The notes under the pieces: generated by a model | What the model was told of the DNA's origin: nothing | What the model saw: only the letters and a program-made list of their open reading frames with translations | The model's database searches: none | Position numbers and translations under genes: made by a program | Source of the DNA: Gemmatimonadota bacterium | GTDB taxonomy: Bacteria > Gemmatimonadota > Gemmatimonadetes > Gemmatimonadales > GWC2-71-9 | DNA: 6,646 bases | Assembly: GCA_016880225.1 (NCBI GenBank) | Contig: JAEHDT010000194.1 | Coordinates: forward strand, 1 to 6,646 | Direction: 5' to 3' | In this document: positions 1 to 6,073 of the stretch, one piece after another | How positions within the stretch are numbered: the stretch's first letter is position 1 | How the letters are laid out: each line of letters opens with the position of its first letter

Positions 1-354
1 GGCGGGTGCCCGCTGGGCTGCGGGCGGCGGAGCGTCGCCTCCCGGAGCGTGCGCCAGCGGCGCAACGACCGCCGTCAGCCGCCCCATATCGGGCACGATC
101 CGCACCCGCACCATGCCGCGGTCCGCGATGTACTCGAACTCCGTCTCCGTCAGCTTGTCGATGTGATCCGCAGACTCGGACGGCGCCACCTCGACCAGCA
201 GCGCGTAGATGTGCTGGTCGGTGAGCGGCTGCCGGCTCACTTTCCGCGGCTTACCGTCCTTGACCATGGTGACGGGCTCGTCCGGCAGGAGGTACAGCTG
301 ATCGCCCTTCTCCCGGAGCAGGACGTCGACGAACGGATCGATCCGCGCTGGCAT
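1..354 (-). CDS. PilT N-terminal-domain-like protein (partial, C-terminus beyond window)
   Basis: Only the first 118 codons are present; the reading frame is open to base 1. Residues 4-100 resemble the N-terminal domain of twitching-motility ATPases (PilT/PilU, GspE superfamily). An amphipathic start (ARIDPFVDVLL) is followed by GDQLYL, in the place of the usual GSDLHL. Then come a VKDGKPRKV strand, PLT at 43-45, and ETEFEYIADRGMVRVRI (70-86), which matches the ETDF...RFRV core. In normal PilT the RecA-like ATPase core follows at once. Here residues 101-118 are Ala/Pro-rich, which suggests a linker. The Walker motifs would lie outside the window, so ATPase activity cannot be judged. The ATG lies four bases after the upstream gene's TGA with no clear Shine-Dalgarno, so translation is probably coupled. 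The domain match is from memory of the family; it could be a non-ATPase protein that carries only this domain. Confidence 0.65.
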   Translation of the reverse strand, partial: MPARIDPFVDVLLREKGDQLYLLPDEPVTMVKDGKPRKVSRQPLTDQHIYALLVEVAPSESADHIDKLTETEFEYIADRGMVRVRIVPDMGRLTAVVAPLAHAPGGDAPPPAAQRAPA

Positions 355-358
355 TGGC

Positions 359-850
359 TCAGCTCAGTGGGCGCGCGTACAACACGAACGCGCGGTTCAC
401 GTAATGGGTCGCCGCGTGAGTCCACACGGCGAAGAACGGGTCGTGCGACGCATTGAGGTAATCGAGCAGCCGGGCGTGCTCCTGCGGCAGCTCTGCGCTG
501 GCCCAGCCGCCCAGCGTGGACCCGCCGGCCAGCACCAGCTCGACGCCGAGCATGCGCGCGGCGGAGAGCCGCGCCGGGTCGGCGATCGGCGCCTGCCGAT
601 CCACCGACAGCGACACCGTCTGCACTTTCGACACGAGCAGCACGTCATCGTCCTGGTCGGGCCGGAAGGCGAAGAAGCCCTCGGGCCGGTTCAACAACTC
701 GAGCACCGTTTCCGGCCCGTCGTGGTGCGGCACCCGCTCCATGAGGAAGATGTGGCCCGGACGCGAAACACCCTGGGTGAGCAACAGACTGGCGGCGATG
801 GGCGTGCGTGGCAGGGACAGTTCGGACACGACGCCTAGCGCGACCCGCAT
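359..850 (-). CDS. Hypothetical protein with two tandem copies of a small domain
   Basis: This is a 163-aa protein I cannot name. It has no signal peptide or membrane segment and is probably cytoplasmic. It consists of two related halves, about residues 19-81 and 103-162. Each has a hydrophobic strand, a Gly-rich turn (TQGVSRPG or AGGSTLGG), an L..LLN / LLDYLN helix, an FFA strand (59-61 and 139-141) and a final VLLVSK / HYVNRA-like strand. The pattern suggests an internally duplicated beta-rich domain. The ATG at 850 overlaps the upstream stop by 16 bases. A GTG at 829, just after that stop, is an alternative start and would give MSELSLPRT; neither has a good Shine-Dalgarno. The next gene begins four bases after this stop, so the product may act with the PilT-like protein. 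An open frame continues upstream of 850, but there it overlaps the two neighbouring genes and is not credible as coding. Confidence 0.75.
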   Translation of the reverse strand: MRVALGVVSELSLPRTPIAASLLLTQGVSRPGHIFLMERVPHHDGPETVLELLNRPEGFFAFRPDQDDDVLLVSKVQTVSLSVDRQAPIADPARLSAARMLGVELVLAGGSTLGGWASAELPQEHARLLDYLNASHDPFFAVWTHAATHYVNRAFVLYARPLS

Positions 851-1104
851 TGCACGAGGGTCGGCTCCGCTCGGCCGCATCCGATCTGCTCGTCCATGCC
901 GCTCGCGATCGGACCGCACGCGGTGGTCTGCGCGCCGTCGCGCGCGGCCTGCTGGGTGGCGCCCACGGCCGTGGCGCAGTTCGAGCGGCCGCGGAACTCG
1001 ATGCACACGCGGCACTGCACCTTGGCACGCGCCGTGGTCATGAAGAAGAACAGCGCGGCGACGGCGAGCACCGCTGCGAGGCCGTAAAGGGTGGAACGCT
1101 TCAT
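835..1104 (-). CDS. Small six-cysteine secreted or membrane-anchored protein
   Basis: An 89-aa protein of unknown function. Residues 1-26 (MKR, then a hydrophobic run to FFFMTTARA) form a signal peptide or a single N-terminal anchor; ARA could be a type I cleavage site. The remaining 63 residues contain six cysteines, at 31, 34, 43, 63, 76 and 86. The first two form CRVC, followed by the conserved-looking stretch IEFRGRSNCATA. An even cysteine count in an exported domain suggests disulfides; CxxC could instead bind metal or be redox-active. From memory, similar short proteins with VQC-VC-EFRGR-CATA occur in other high-GC bacteria, but I cannot name the family. The ATG has a good RBS (AGGGAGG at 1112-1118, seven bases away), making this the likely first gene of the leftward operon. 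It overlaps or abuts the next gene. Confidence 0.78.
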   Translation of the reverse strand: MKRSTLYGLAAVLAVAALFFFMTTARAKVQCRVCIEFRGRSNCATAVGATQQAARDGAQTTACGPIASGMDEQIGCGRAEPTLVQCGSR

Positions 1105-1111
1105 GCGCCTG

Positions 1112-1118
1112 CCTCCCT
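1112..1118 (-). promoter_or_regulatory. RBS of the small six-cysteine gene
   Basis: AGGGAGG read on the minus strand, seven bases before the ATG at 1104. It fixes the start at MKRSTLYG rather than at an earlier in-frame ATG at 1182, which would put an Arg/Gly-rich tail in front of the signal sequence. Confidence 0.75.
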
Positions 1119-1213
1119 GTGGGGCACCCGTTGCGCCGCCGCCATGTGCTCGAAGGCGTTCGCGCTTGGTCTGCCGTAGCACGTGGCTTGCACCATCGCC
1201 CCCAGACCGTTTC

Positions 1214-1219
1214 AGGAGG
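1214..1219 (+). promoter_or_regulatory. Strong RBS that decides the TTG start of the HAF lipoprotein
   Basis: A perfect AGGAGG lies six bases before TTG at 1226. The frame is open back to an ATG at 1091, but starting there would put 45 Arg/Pro-rich residues before the lipoprotein signal and would overlap the neighbouring gene. Confidence 0.85.
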
Positions 1220-1225
1220 GCAACG

Positions 1226-2392
1226 TTGCGCTACCTCGTCCGTCTTGTCGCGGCAGCCGCCCTCGTGGGCTGCCGCGATCCGCTGCAACCGACCGAGCCG
1301 GACCCGGCAGCGGCGCGCGCCGCCCTGCAACCGCCGTACGTGCTCACCAATCTCGGGACGCTCGGCGGATTCACGCAAGCGGTGGCCATCAACGATAACG
1401 AGCAGATCGCCGGATGGGGCTGGACGAGCAGCACCGGCGGCTCCCGGCATGCCTTCGTGTGGGAGCGGGGCGTGTTGCGCGACATCGGGACCTTGGGGGG
1501 CAACGGCAGTGTGGCCACCGCCATCAACGCTTCGGGCGTCGTCGTCGGCACGGCGCTCTTCGACACCGGCGCCAATCGAGTCTTCACGTGGAACGAAGGC
1601 GTCACCACCGACGTCGGTCCCAATTGGGGCGTAACGGAGCCCGTGATCGACGATGCCGGGCAGGTCGCATGGACGGCCCCTGCCGGCGCCGGCGCCCACG
1701 CACAACTGTGGGACGGCGCGACGACGCGTGATTTGGGCACGCTCGGCGGTGCCTACTCCTTCGCCCGGGCGATCAACGGTGCCGGCCAGGTGACCGGCAC
1801 GAGCTACACGTCCGACGGGAGCGTGCACGCGTTTCTCTGGAGCCACGGTGTTATGCAGGATCTCGGGACGTTCGGGGGCGGCTCGAGCTGGGCGTGGGCC
1901 ATCAACGACGCAGGCGCGGTCACCGGCGCATCATACGATGCGAGTGGGCGCGTGCACGCGTTTCTCTGGGATGGCGGGATGCACGACCTGGGTGCGCCAC
2001 CCGGCGAGGAGTTCAGCGAAGGCATCGCCGTCAATAGGCGTGGCGAGGTCGCCGGGCACAGCTCTCCCTATCCGGACGGCGACCCGGTGAAACGCGCCTT
2101 CCGGTGGCGTGATGGCGTGATGGCGCCTTTGCAGGTTCCCGCCCCGTCGCCGCTCGATATCCGCGCACACGCGCTCAACGGTCACGGTGTCATCGTGGGC
2201 ATGTACCGGGTGCCGTCGCAGCTCCACGCGGTCGTGTGGGAGAACGACGCGGTGTGGGACCTGGGCGCCCAGGGCGAGGCGCTCGCCGTCAACGGTCGTG
2301 GCGATGCGGTCGGCTGGGCCGGGAACGCTGCGGCGTTGTGGCGGCGCGCGGATGCATCGCCCGGCGCGCCGACGGTCGCAAGCCGGCGTTGA
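1226..2392 (+). CDS. HAF-repeat extracellular lipoprotein
   Basis: A 388-aa protein starting at TTG. Residues 1-16 are a short lipoprotein signal: RYLVR, a hydrophobic stretch and the lipobox LVGC. Cys16 would be lipidated after signal peptidase II cleavage, with an acidic/Pro spacer (DPLQPTEPDP) after it, so the mature protein is likely membrane-tethered and outward-facing. From residue 42 on it is made of HAF-family extracellular repeats of 40-44 residues: (D/N)LGTLGG, then AINxxGxVxG, then HAFLW. Units begin near residues 42, 86, 129, 169, 212 and 254, followed by one to two degenerate units to about 375. Unit 129-168 has lost most of the consensus. Units 169-211 and 212-253 are the most alike, also at DNA level. 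Seven to eight units would suit a beta-propeller, but that is inference. Function is unknown; HAF proteins are generally uncharacterised surface proteins. It has its own RBS, ends at a terminator-like hairpin and appears monocistronic. Confidence 0.9.
   Translation: MRYLVRLVAAAALVGCRDPLQPTEPDPAAARAALQPPYVLTNLGTLGGFTQAVAINDNEQIAGWGWTSSTGGSRHAFVWERGVLRDIGTLGGNGSVATAINASGVVVGTALFDTGANRVFTWNEGVTTDVGPNWGVTEPVIDDAGQVAWTAPAGAGAHAQLWDGATTRDLGTLGGAYSFARAINGAGQVTGTSYTSDGSVHAFLWSHGVMQDLGTFGGGSSWAWAINDAGAVTGASYDASGRVHAFLWDGGMHDLGAPPGEEFSEGIAVNRRGEVAGHSSPYPDGDPVKRAFRWRDGVMAPLQVPAPSPLDIRAHALNGHGVIVGMYRVPSQLHAVVWENDAVWDLGAQGEALAVNGRGDAVGWAGNAAALWRRADASPGAPTVASRR
1730..1984 (+). repeat. Two adjacent HAF units with recent DNA-level similarity
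   Basis: The units at 1730-1858 and 1859-1984 encode 43 and 42 residues with the same layout (DLGT-GG, AIN-AG-VTG-SY, VHAFLW). A 20-base stretch is identical between them, at 1821-1840 and 1950-1969, encoding VHAFLW with flanks and spaced 129 bases apart, about one unit. This suggests duplication of a unit inside the gene or gene conversion between units. Confidence 0.8.
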
Positions 2393-2399
2393 GACGCGA

Positions 2400-2434
2400 C
2401 GAGGGCCGGATGGCAACCTGCCGCCCGGCCCTCG
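2400..2434. terminator. Hairpin between convergent genes, probable bidirectional terminator
   Basis: A perfect 10-bp stem pairs CGAGGGCCGG (2400-2409) with CCGGCCCTCG (2425-2434) around a 15-base loop. It starts eight bases after the HAF gene stop and lies 18 bases beyond the aceA stop on the other strand. Neither side has a strong T run (GTGTTTCCCCCC follows on the plus strand), so intrinsic termination would be of the T-poor type sometimes seen in high-GC genomes. Confidence 0.6.
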
Positions 2435-2452
2435 CGTGTTTCCCCCCTGAGC

Positions 2453-3763
2453 TTACCGCCCGGCGGCTGCCTTCTCCCGCGACGGCTCGTGGAACTGCTC
2501 CTGCTCCGTCGAGCCTTGCATCGCCGTCACCGACGACGTGCCACCCGTCGCGATCTGCGTGATCTCGTCGAAGTACGGAACGCCCACGAACTCCTGGTGC
2601 CGCACCGCTTCGTACCCCTCCGACTCCGAGGCGAATTCGCGGCTCTGCAACTCGGCGTACGCCGCCATGCCGCGCCGCTTGTAGTCCTGCGCCAGGGTGA
2701 ACATGCTGTGGTTCAGCGCGTGGAACGCCGATAGCGTGACGAACTGGAACTTGTAGCCCATCGCGCCCAGCTCCTGCTGGAACGTGGCGAGCTGGGTATC
2801 GTTCAAGTGCTTCTTCCAGTTGAACGACGGCGAGCAGTTGTAGGCGAGCGGCTTGCGCGGATACTTCGCGTGGATTGCGTCGGCGAACTGCTTCGCCTCC
2901 TTCAGATCCGGCTTCGACGTCTCGAACCACAGCAGATCGGCGTAGGGCGCGTAGGCAAGGCCGCGCGCGATCGCCGAGTCGATCCCGGGCTGCACCCGGA
3001 TGAACCCCTCCGTGGTGCGCTCTCCCAGGATGAAGCGGTGGTCGTAGGGGTCGATGTCGTTCGCGAGGATGGTCGCGCCGAGGGCGTCGGTGCGCGCAAT
3101 GAGCAGGGTGTCCACGCCCGCCACGTCGGCGGCGAGGCGCGCCGCCACGAGCTTGGTGATGAACTCGCTGGTCGGCACCAGCACCTTGCCGCCTAGGTGG
3201 CCGCACTTCTTGAGCGAGGCGAGCTGGTCTTCGTAATGGACCGCGGCCGCGCCCTGGGCGATCATGTTGAGCATCAGCTCGTAGGCGTTGAGCAGCCCGC
3301 CGAATCCGGCTTCCGCATCGGCCACCGTCGGCACCAGCCAGTCGATCGAATCGTCGCCCTGCATGTGGTGGATCTGATCGGCGCGCAGCAGGGCGTTGTT
3401 GATGCGGTGGACGAGGTGGGGAACGCTGTCGGCGGGGTAGAGGCTCTGGTCGGGGTACGTATGCGACGCCGTATTCATGTCGCCCGCCACCTGCCAGCCG
3501 CTCACGTAGATCGCCTTGAGGCCGGCTTTGACGCACTGCACGGCCTGGGCGCCCGTGATGGCGGAGAGCGCCGCGACCGGGGCATCCTCCTGGAGGAGCT
3601 GCCACAGCCGAAACGCGCCCCGCTTGGCGAGGGTGTACTCGATCTGGACCGTGCCCCGCAGCCGGTACACGTCGCCCGCGGTGTACGGGCGCTTGATCCC
3701 GTCCCAACGGCTGTCCGTCGCCCACTCGCGCTCGAGCGCGCCGATCATCTCCCGCTTGTCCAT
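2453..3763 (-). CDS. aceA: Isocitrate lyase
   Basis: Cytoplasmic enzyme cleaving isocitrate to succinate and glyoxylate, the first step of the glyoxylate shunt. The 436 residues are the usual length of the bacterial ~430-aa form. Visible signatures are SGWQVAGD (88-95), the metal-binding region ADAEAGFGG (148-156), HYEDQ (176-180), and the family motif KKCGHLGGK (185-193) with the catalytic Cys187. SPSFNW (311-316) contacts substrate, and a conserved C-terminal TGGTSSVTAMQGSTEQEQF (406-424) is complete. All key residues are present, so the enzyme should be active. The ATG at 3763 has AGAGGGA at 3774-3780, and the gene starts 19 bases after the aceB stop, so the two are almost surely co-transcribed. 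No aceK (isocitrate dehydrogenase kinase) or recognisable regulator is in the window. Confidence 0.98.
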   Translation of the reverse strand: MDKREMIGALEREWATDSRWDGIKRPYTAGDVYRLRGTVQIEYTLAKRGAFRLWQLLQEDAPVAALSAITGAQAVQCVKAGLKAIYVSGWQVAGDMNTASHTYPDQSLYPADSVPHLVHRINNALLRADQIHHMQGDDSIDWLVPTVADAEAGFGGLLNAYELMLNMIAQGAAAVHYEDQLASLKKCGHLGGKVLVPTSEFITKLVAARLAADVAGVDTLLIARTDALGATILANDIDPYDHRFILGERTTEGFIRVQPGIDSAIARGLAYAPYADLLWFETSKPDLKEAKQFADAIHAKYPRKPLAYNCSPSFNWKKHLNDTQLATFQQELGAMGYKFQFVTLSAFHALNHSMFTLAQDYKRRGMAAYAELQSREFASESEGYEAVRHQEFVGVPYFDEITQIATGGTSSVTAMQGSTEQEQFHEPSREKAAAGR

Positions 3764-3782
3764 ATCCGGTCCGTCCCTCTAG

Positions 3783-5378
3783 TCAGTCGAGATAGTCGTA
3801 GGCCACCGTCGTGAGGAACTCTGCAAACTCCGCGCCGGTGGTGAGTTCCATGAGAATGTGGCCCGCCAGCGAAAACTTATCGGCACCGGGCCCCCCCGCA
3901 CCTACCCGTTCGGGTAGGCTCGCCACCAAGTTGGTGAGTGTTTGCTGCACCATTGCGGCAGTCACGTAACGCCCGTCCTGCAGCCGCGCGCCCTGGTGCA
4001 GCCACTGCCACACCTGGGCACGCGATATCTCGGCCGTGGCGGCGTCTTCCATGAGGTCGTTGATGGGCACGCAGCCGGTGCCGGCGAGCCAGGCGGCGAG
4101 GTACTGCAGCGCGGCGGCGAGATTGGTCTCGAGTCCGAGGGCGGTGATCTCCCCCGCAGGCGCCGTGAGCAGGTCCCGGGCGGTGACGCGCACGTCGTCC
4201 CGGCGCCGGGCGATCTGGTGCGGCGCGCCGCCGGGCAGGTGGGCGGCGAACACCTCGCGCGCCACGGGAACGAGTGCCGGGTGCGACACCCACGTGCCGT
4301 CGTGTCCCTGACGCACCTCGCGCACTTTGTCCTGGCGCACCTTCTCCAGGGCCTGCGCGTTCAGCGCCGGATCGCGCTTGATCGGGATCTGCGCCGCCAT
4401 GCCGCCGAGGGCGTGAATGCCGCGACGGTGGCAGGCGCGGATCACGAGCTCCGCGTACGCCTTGAGGAACGGCTGGTCCATCGTCACGCGGGCGCGGTCG
4501 GGGAGCAGGCTCTCGGGATGGCGGCGCAGCTTTTTGATGTAGCTGAAGATGTAGTCCCAGCGCCCGCAGTTGAGGCCGGCCGAATGATCGCGCAGCTCCC
4601 ACAGTATCTCGTCGGTCTCGAACGCAGCCAGAATGGTCTCGATCAGCACCGTCGCTCGGATGGTGCCGCGCGGGATGCCGAGCGCGTCCTGGGCCGCGTT
4701 GAAGACGTCGTTCCAGAGACGCGCCTCGAGGTGGCTCTCGAGCTTGGGGAGGTAGTAGTAGGGTCCGGAGTCGCGCTCGATCAACGCTGCCGCGGTGTGG
4801 AAAAACGCGAGCCCGAAGTCGAACAGCGACGCCGCGATCGGCCGCCCGTCCACGAGCAGGTGCTTCTCGACCAGATGCCAGCCGCGCGGCCGCACCACGA
4901 GCGTCGCGGTGCGAAGGCCGAGCGCGTAGCGCTTGCCGTCGGGGCTCTCGTACGCGATGGTCCCGGCGACCGCGTCGCGCACGTTCACCTGGCCGCGCAC
5001 GTTGTTCTCCCACGTCGGGGAGTTGGCGTCCTCGAAGTCGGCCATGAACACGTCCGCACCCGAGTTGAGCGCGTTGATCATCATCTTGCGCTCGACGGGC
5101 CCCGTGATCTCGACGCGGCGGTCCACGAGATCGGGGCGGAGCGGTGCGACGCTCCAGTCGCGCTCCCGGATGTCTCGCGTTTCGGTGAGAAAATCGGGCA
5201 TGCGGCCGGCATCGAGGTCGCGCTGGCGGGCCGCGCGGAGCCCGAGCAGACGCTGGCGCTCCGGCTCGAAGCGGCGTGCCAACAGGGCGAGAAACGCGAG
5301 CGCCCGGCCGTCGAGGACGTCCTCGCAGCCGGGGGGCGGCGGCGCGAGCAGCTGGACTCCCGAGTCGATCGCTGGCAT
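3783..5378 (-). CDS. aceB: Malate synthase A
   Basis: Cytoplasmic enzyme condensing glyoxylate with acetyl-CoA to malate, the second step of the glyoxylate shunt. The 531 residues are typical of the A isoform (G isoforms are over 700). The signature RDHSAGLNCGRWDYIF is complete at 263-278. Other family features are FMADFEDANSPTWEN (111-125), RPRGWHL with catalytic Arg (163-169), PKLESHLEARLWNDVF (211-226), GHDGTWVSHP (358-367), and CVPINDLMEDAATAEISR (436-453) with the catalytic-base Asp445. It is first in the aceB-aceA operon. The ATG at 5378 lacks a clear Shine-Dalgarno, and the leader can be at most a few tens of bases. A run of seven G (minus strand, 3891-3897) encodes part of a Gly-rich loop near residue 495. 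Confidence 0.98.
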   Translation of the reverse strand: MPAIDSGVQLLAPPPPGCEDVLDGRALAFLALLARRFEPERQRLLGLRAARQRDLDAGRMPDFLTETRDIRERDWSVAPLRPDLVDRRVEITGPVERKMMINALNSGADVFMADFEDANSPTWENNVRGQVNVRDAVAGTIAYESPDGKRYALGLRTATLVVRPRGWHLVEKHLLVDGRPIAASLFDFGLAFFHTAAALIERDSGPYYYLPKLESHLEARLWNDVFNAAQDALGIPRGTIRATVLIETILAAFETDEILWELRDHSAGLNCGRWDYIFSYIKKLRRHPESLLPDRARVTMDQPFLKAYAELVIRACHRRGIHALGGMAAQIPIKRDPALNAQALEKVRQDKVREVRQGHDGTWVSHPALVPVAREVFAAHLPGGAPHQIARRRDDVRVTARDLLTAPAGEITALGLETNLAAALQYLAAWLAGTGCVPINDLMEDAATAEISRAQVWQWLHQGARLQDGRYVTAAMVQQTLTNLVASLPERVGAGGPGADKFSLAGHILMELTTGAEFAEFLTTVAYDYLD

Positions 5379-5437
5379 GTCTCACGCGGCGCTGGGATAT
5401 CTAAGACTAACCCGGCGGCGTAGTTTAGACGACGGAT
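5379..5437. promoter_or_regulatory. Divergent promoter region of aceBA and the membrane-protein operon
   Basis: The only gap between the leftward glyoxylate-shunt operon and the rightward operon is 59 bases, and it is clearly richer in A/T at 5398-5430 than its surroundings. On the minus strand TAGATA (5398-5403) could be a -10 box for aceB with a leader of about 12 bases; no good -35 is seen. On the plus strand TAGTTTAG (5421-5428) could be a -10-like element very near the ATG at 5438, implying a very short leader. Both are weak matches. Confidence 0.45.
5400..5429. repeat. Imperfect inverted repeat, candidate operator
   Basis: TCTAAGACTA (5400-5409) and TAGTTTAGA (5421-5429) are reverse complements except for one extra G in the left arm, separated by an 11-base GC-rich spacer. 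It sits in the middle of the divergent intergenic region and overlaps both possible -10 boxes, where a repressor of aceBA or of both operons could bind. It could also be chance. Confidence 0.4.
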
Positions 5438-6073
5438 ATGACCGTCCGACTGCTCGTCGCCGGCCTCTGCCTGCTCGTCGTGAGCGTGCTGCTGCTCAAG
5501 GGTGCGCCGCCGGCGGTGCGCGGCGGGCGCTGGGCCGGCGGCGCCGTGCGCGGGCTCGTGGGGTTGCTGCTGATCGCCCTGGCGGCGCTCGCGGGTGCGA
5601 TCGCCGTCGGGCTGCAGGGCTATCGGGCCTTGACCCTCGAGACGCTGGCCGCGACGGTGACGACCGAGCCCGTCGGGCCGCAGCGATTTCGGGCGACGAT
5701 TGTGTTCCCAGATCGCCGCATCGCCATGTACGAGCTCGCGGGCGATGCCCTCTACGTAGACGCCCACATCCTCAAGTGGCACCCCTTCGTGAACCTGCTG
5801 GGACTGCACACCGCCTATGAGCTCGATCGGGTGGCGGGCCGCTACAACGAGGTGGCGGAGGAGCGCGCCCGCCCGCACACCGTGTTCTCGCTCACGCGCT
5901 CCCGGCCGGTGAATCTGTTCGTGATCGCGCGGCGCGGCCTGCTCGGGCCTCTGGTCGATGCGGAGTACGGCTCGGCGGCGTTCATCGCGGCGACCCGGCC
6001 GGCGCGCTACGAGGTGCGCGTCTCGACCACCGGACTGCTGATGCGGTACGTGCCCGGGGGCCCCCCGCCGTGA
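5438..6073 (+). CDS. Conserved two-TM membrane protein of unknown function
   Basis: A 211-aa protein. Residues 4-22 and about 37-60 are two hydrophobic membrane segments joined by a short Arg/Gly loop. The rest (62-205) is a soluble domain, probably on the periplasmic side. Conserved-looking stretches are FPDRRIAMYELAGDALYVDA (90-109), ILKWHPFVNLLGLHTAYELD (111-130), RVAGRYNEVAEERA (131-144), and VDAEYGSAAF (173-182). From memory, this pattern (GD-W-DA-lKW---GL-t-YrLdR--GRY----eE, then VDA-YGSA) marks a family widespread in Proteobacteria, sometimes labelled 'cation/multidrug efflux pump'. Two segments cannot form a pump alone, so I do not adopt that name. It lies first in an apparent operon; its TGA overlaps the next GTG. 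No clear Shine-Dalgarno precedes the ATG. Confidence 0.85.
   Translation: MTVRLLVAGLCLLVVSVLLLKGAPPAVRGGRWAGGAVRGLVGLLLIALAALAGAIAVGLQGYRALTLETLAATVTTEPVGPQRFRATIVFPDRRIAMYELAGDALYVDAHILKWHPFVNLLGLHTAYELDRVAGRYNEVAEERARPHTVFSLTRSRPVNLFVIARRGLLGPLVDAEYGSAAFIAATRPARYEVRVSTTGLLMRYVPGGPPP

Larger units (their letters stand above)
1105..1225. promoter_or_regulatory. Divergent intergenic region, probable promoters both ways
   Basis: These 121 bases separate the leftward six-cysteine cluster from the rightward HAF lipoprotein, so both transcripts must start here or further upstream. A TTGCAC at 1188-1193 resembles a -35 box for the plus strand, but no convincing -10 box follows at normal spacing. 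I see no clear promoter on the minus strand. Only the two ribosome binding sites are definite. Confidence 0.4.

Noticed and set aside
49..456. Plus-strand open frame opposite the PilT-like gene
   Set aside because: Translation is Arg/Leu/Val/Asp low-complexity; the minus-strand frame matches a known domain.
1091..1225. 45-codon extension of the HAF gene to an earlier ATG
   Set aside because: It would bury the lipoprotein signal, overlap the divergent gene's start and ignore the perfect AGGAGG before TTG at 1226.
851..1846. N-terminal extension of the 163-aa gene to 495 codons
   Set aside because: The extra part overlaps the six-Cys gene and the HAF lipoprotein and is Arg-rich without recognisable structure.
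2289..3725. 478-codon minus-strand frame across aceA and the end of the HAF gene
   Set aside because: Out of frame with aceA, low-complexity Arg/Gly/Pro translation, and crosses the convergent intergenic hairpin.
3877..5385. 502-codon minus-strand frame over aceB
   Set aside because: A shifted reading of aceB, Arg/Ala/Pro-rich, with no motifs; aceB in its own frame has every malate synthase signature.
3942..5423. Long open frame on the plus strand (493 codons) antisense to aceB
   Set aside because: It mirrors the confident malate synthase gene; its translation is Arg/His/Val-rich with no family pattern and is typical of high-GC antisense frames.
5438..6073. Annotation of the two-TM protein as a cation/multidrug efflux pump
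   Set aside because: Only two membrane segments and a soluble domain are visible; no transporter motif supports that label.
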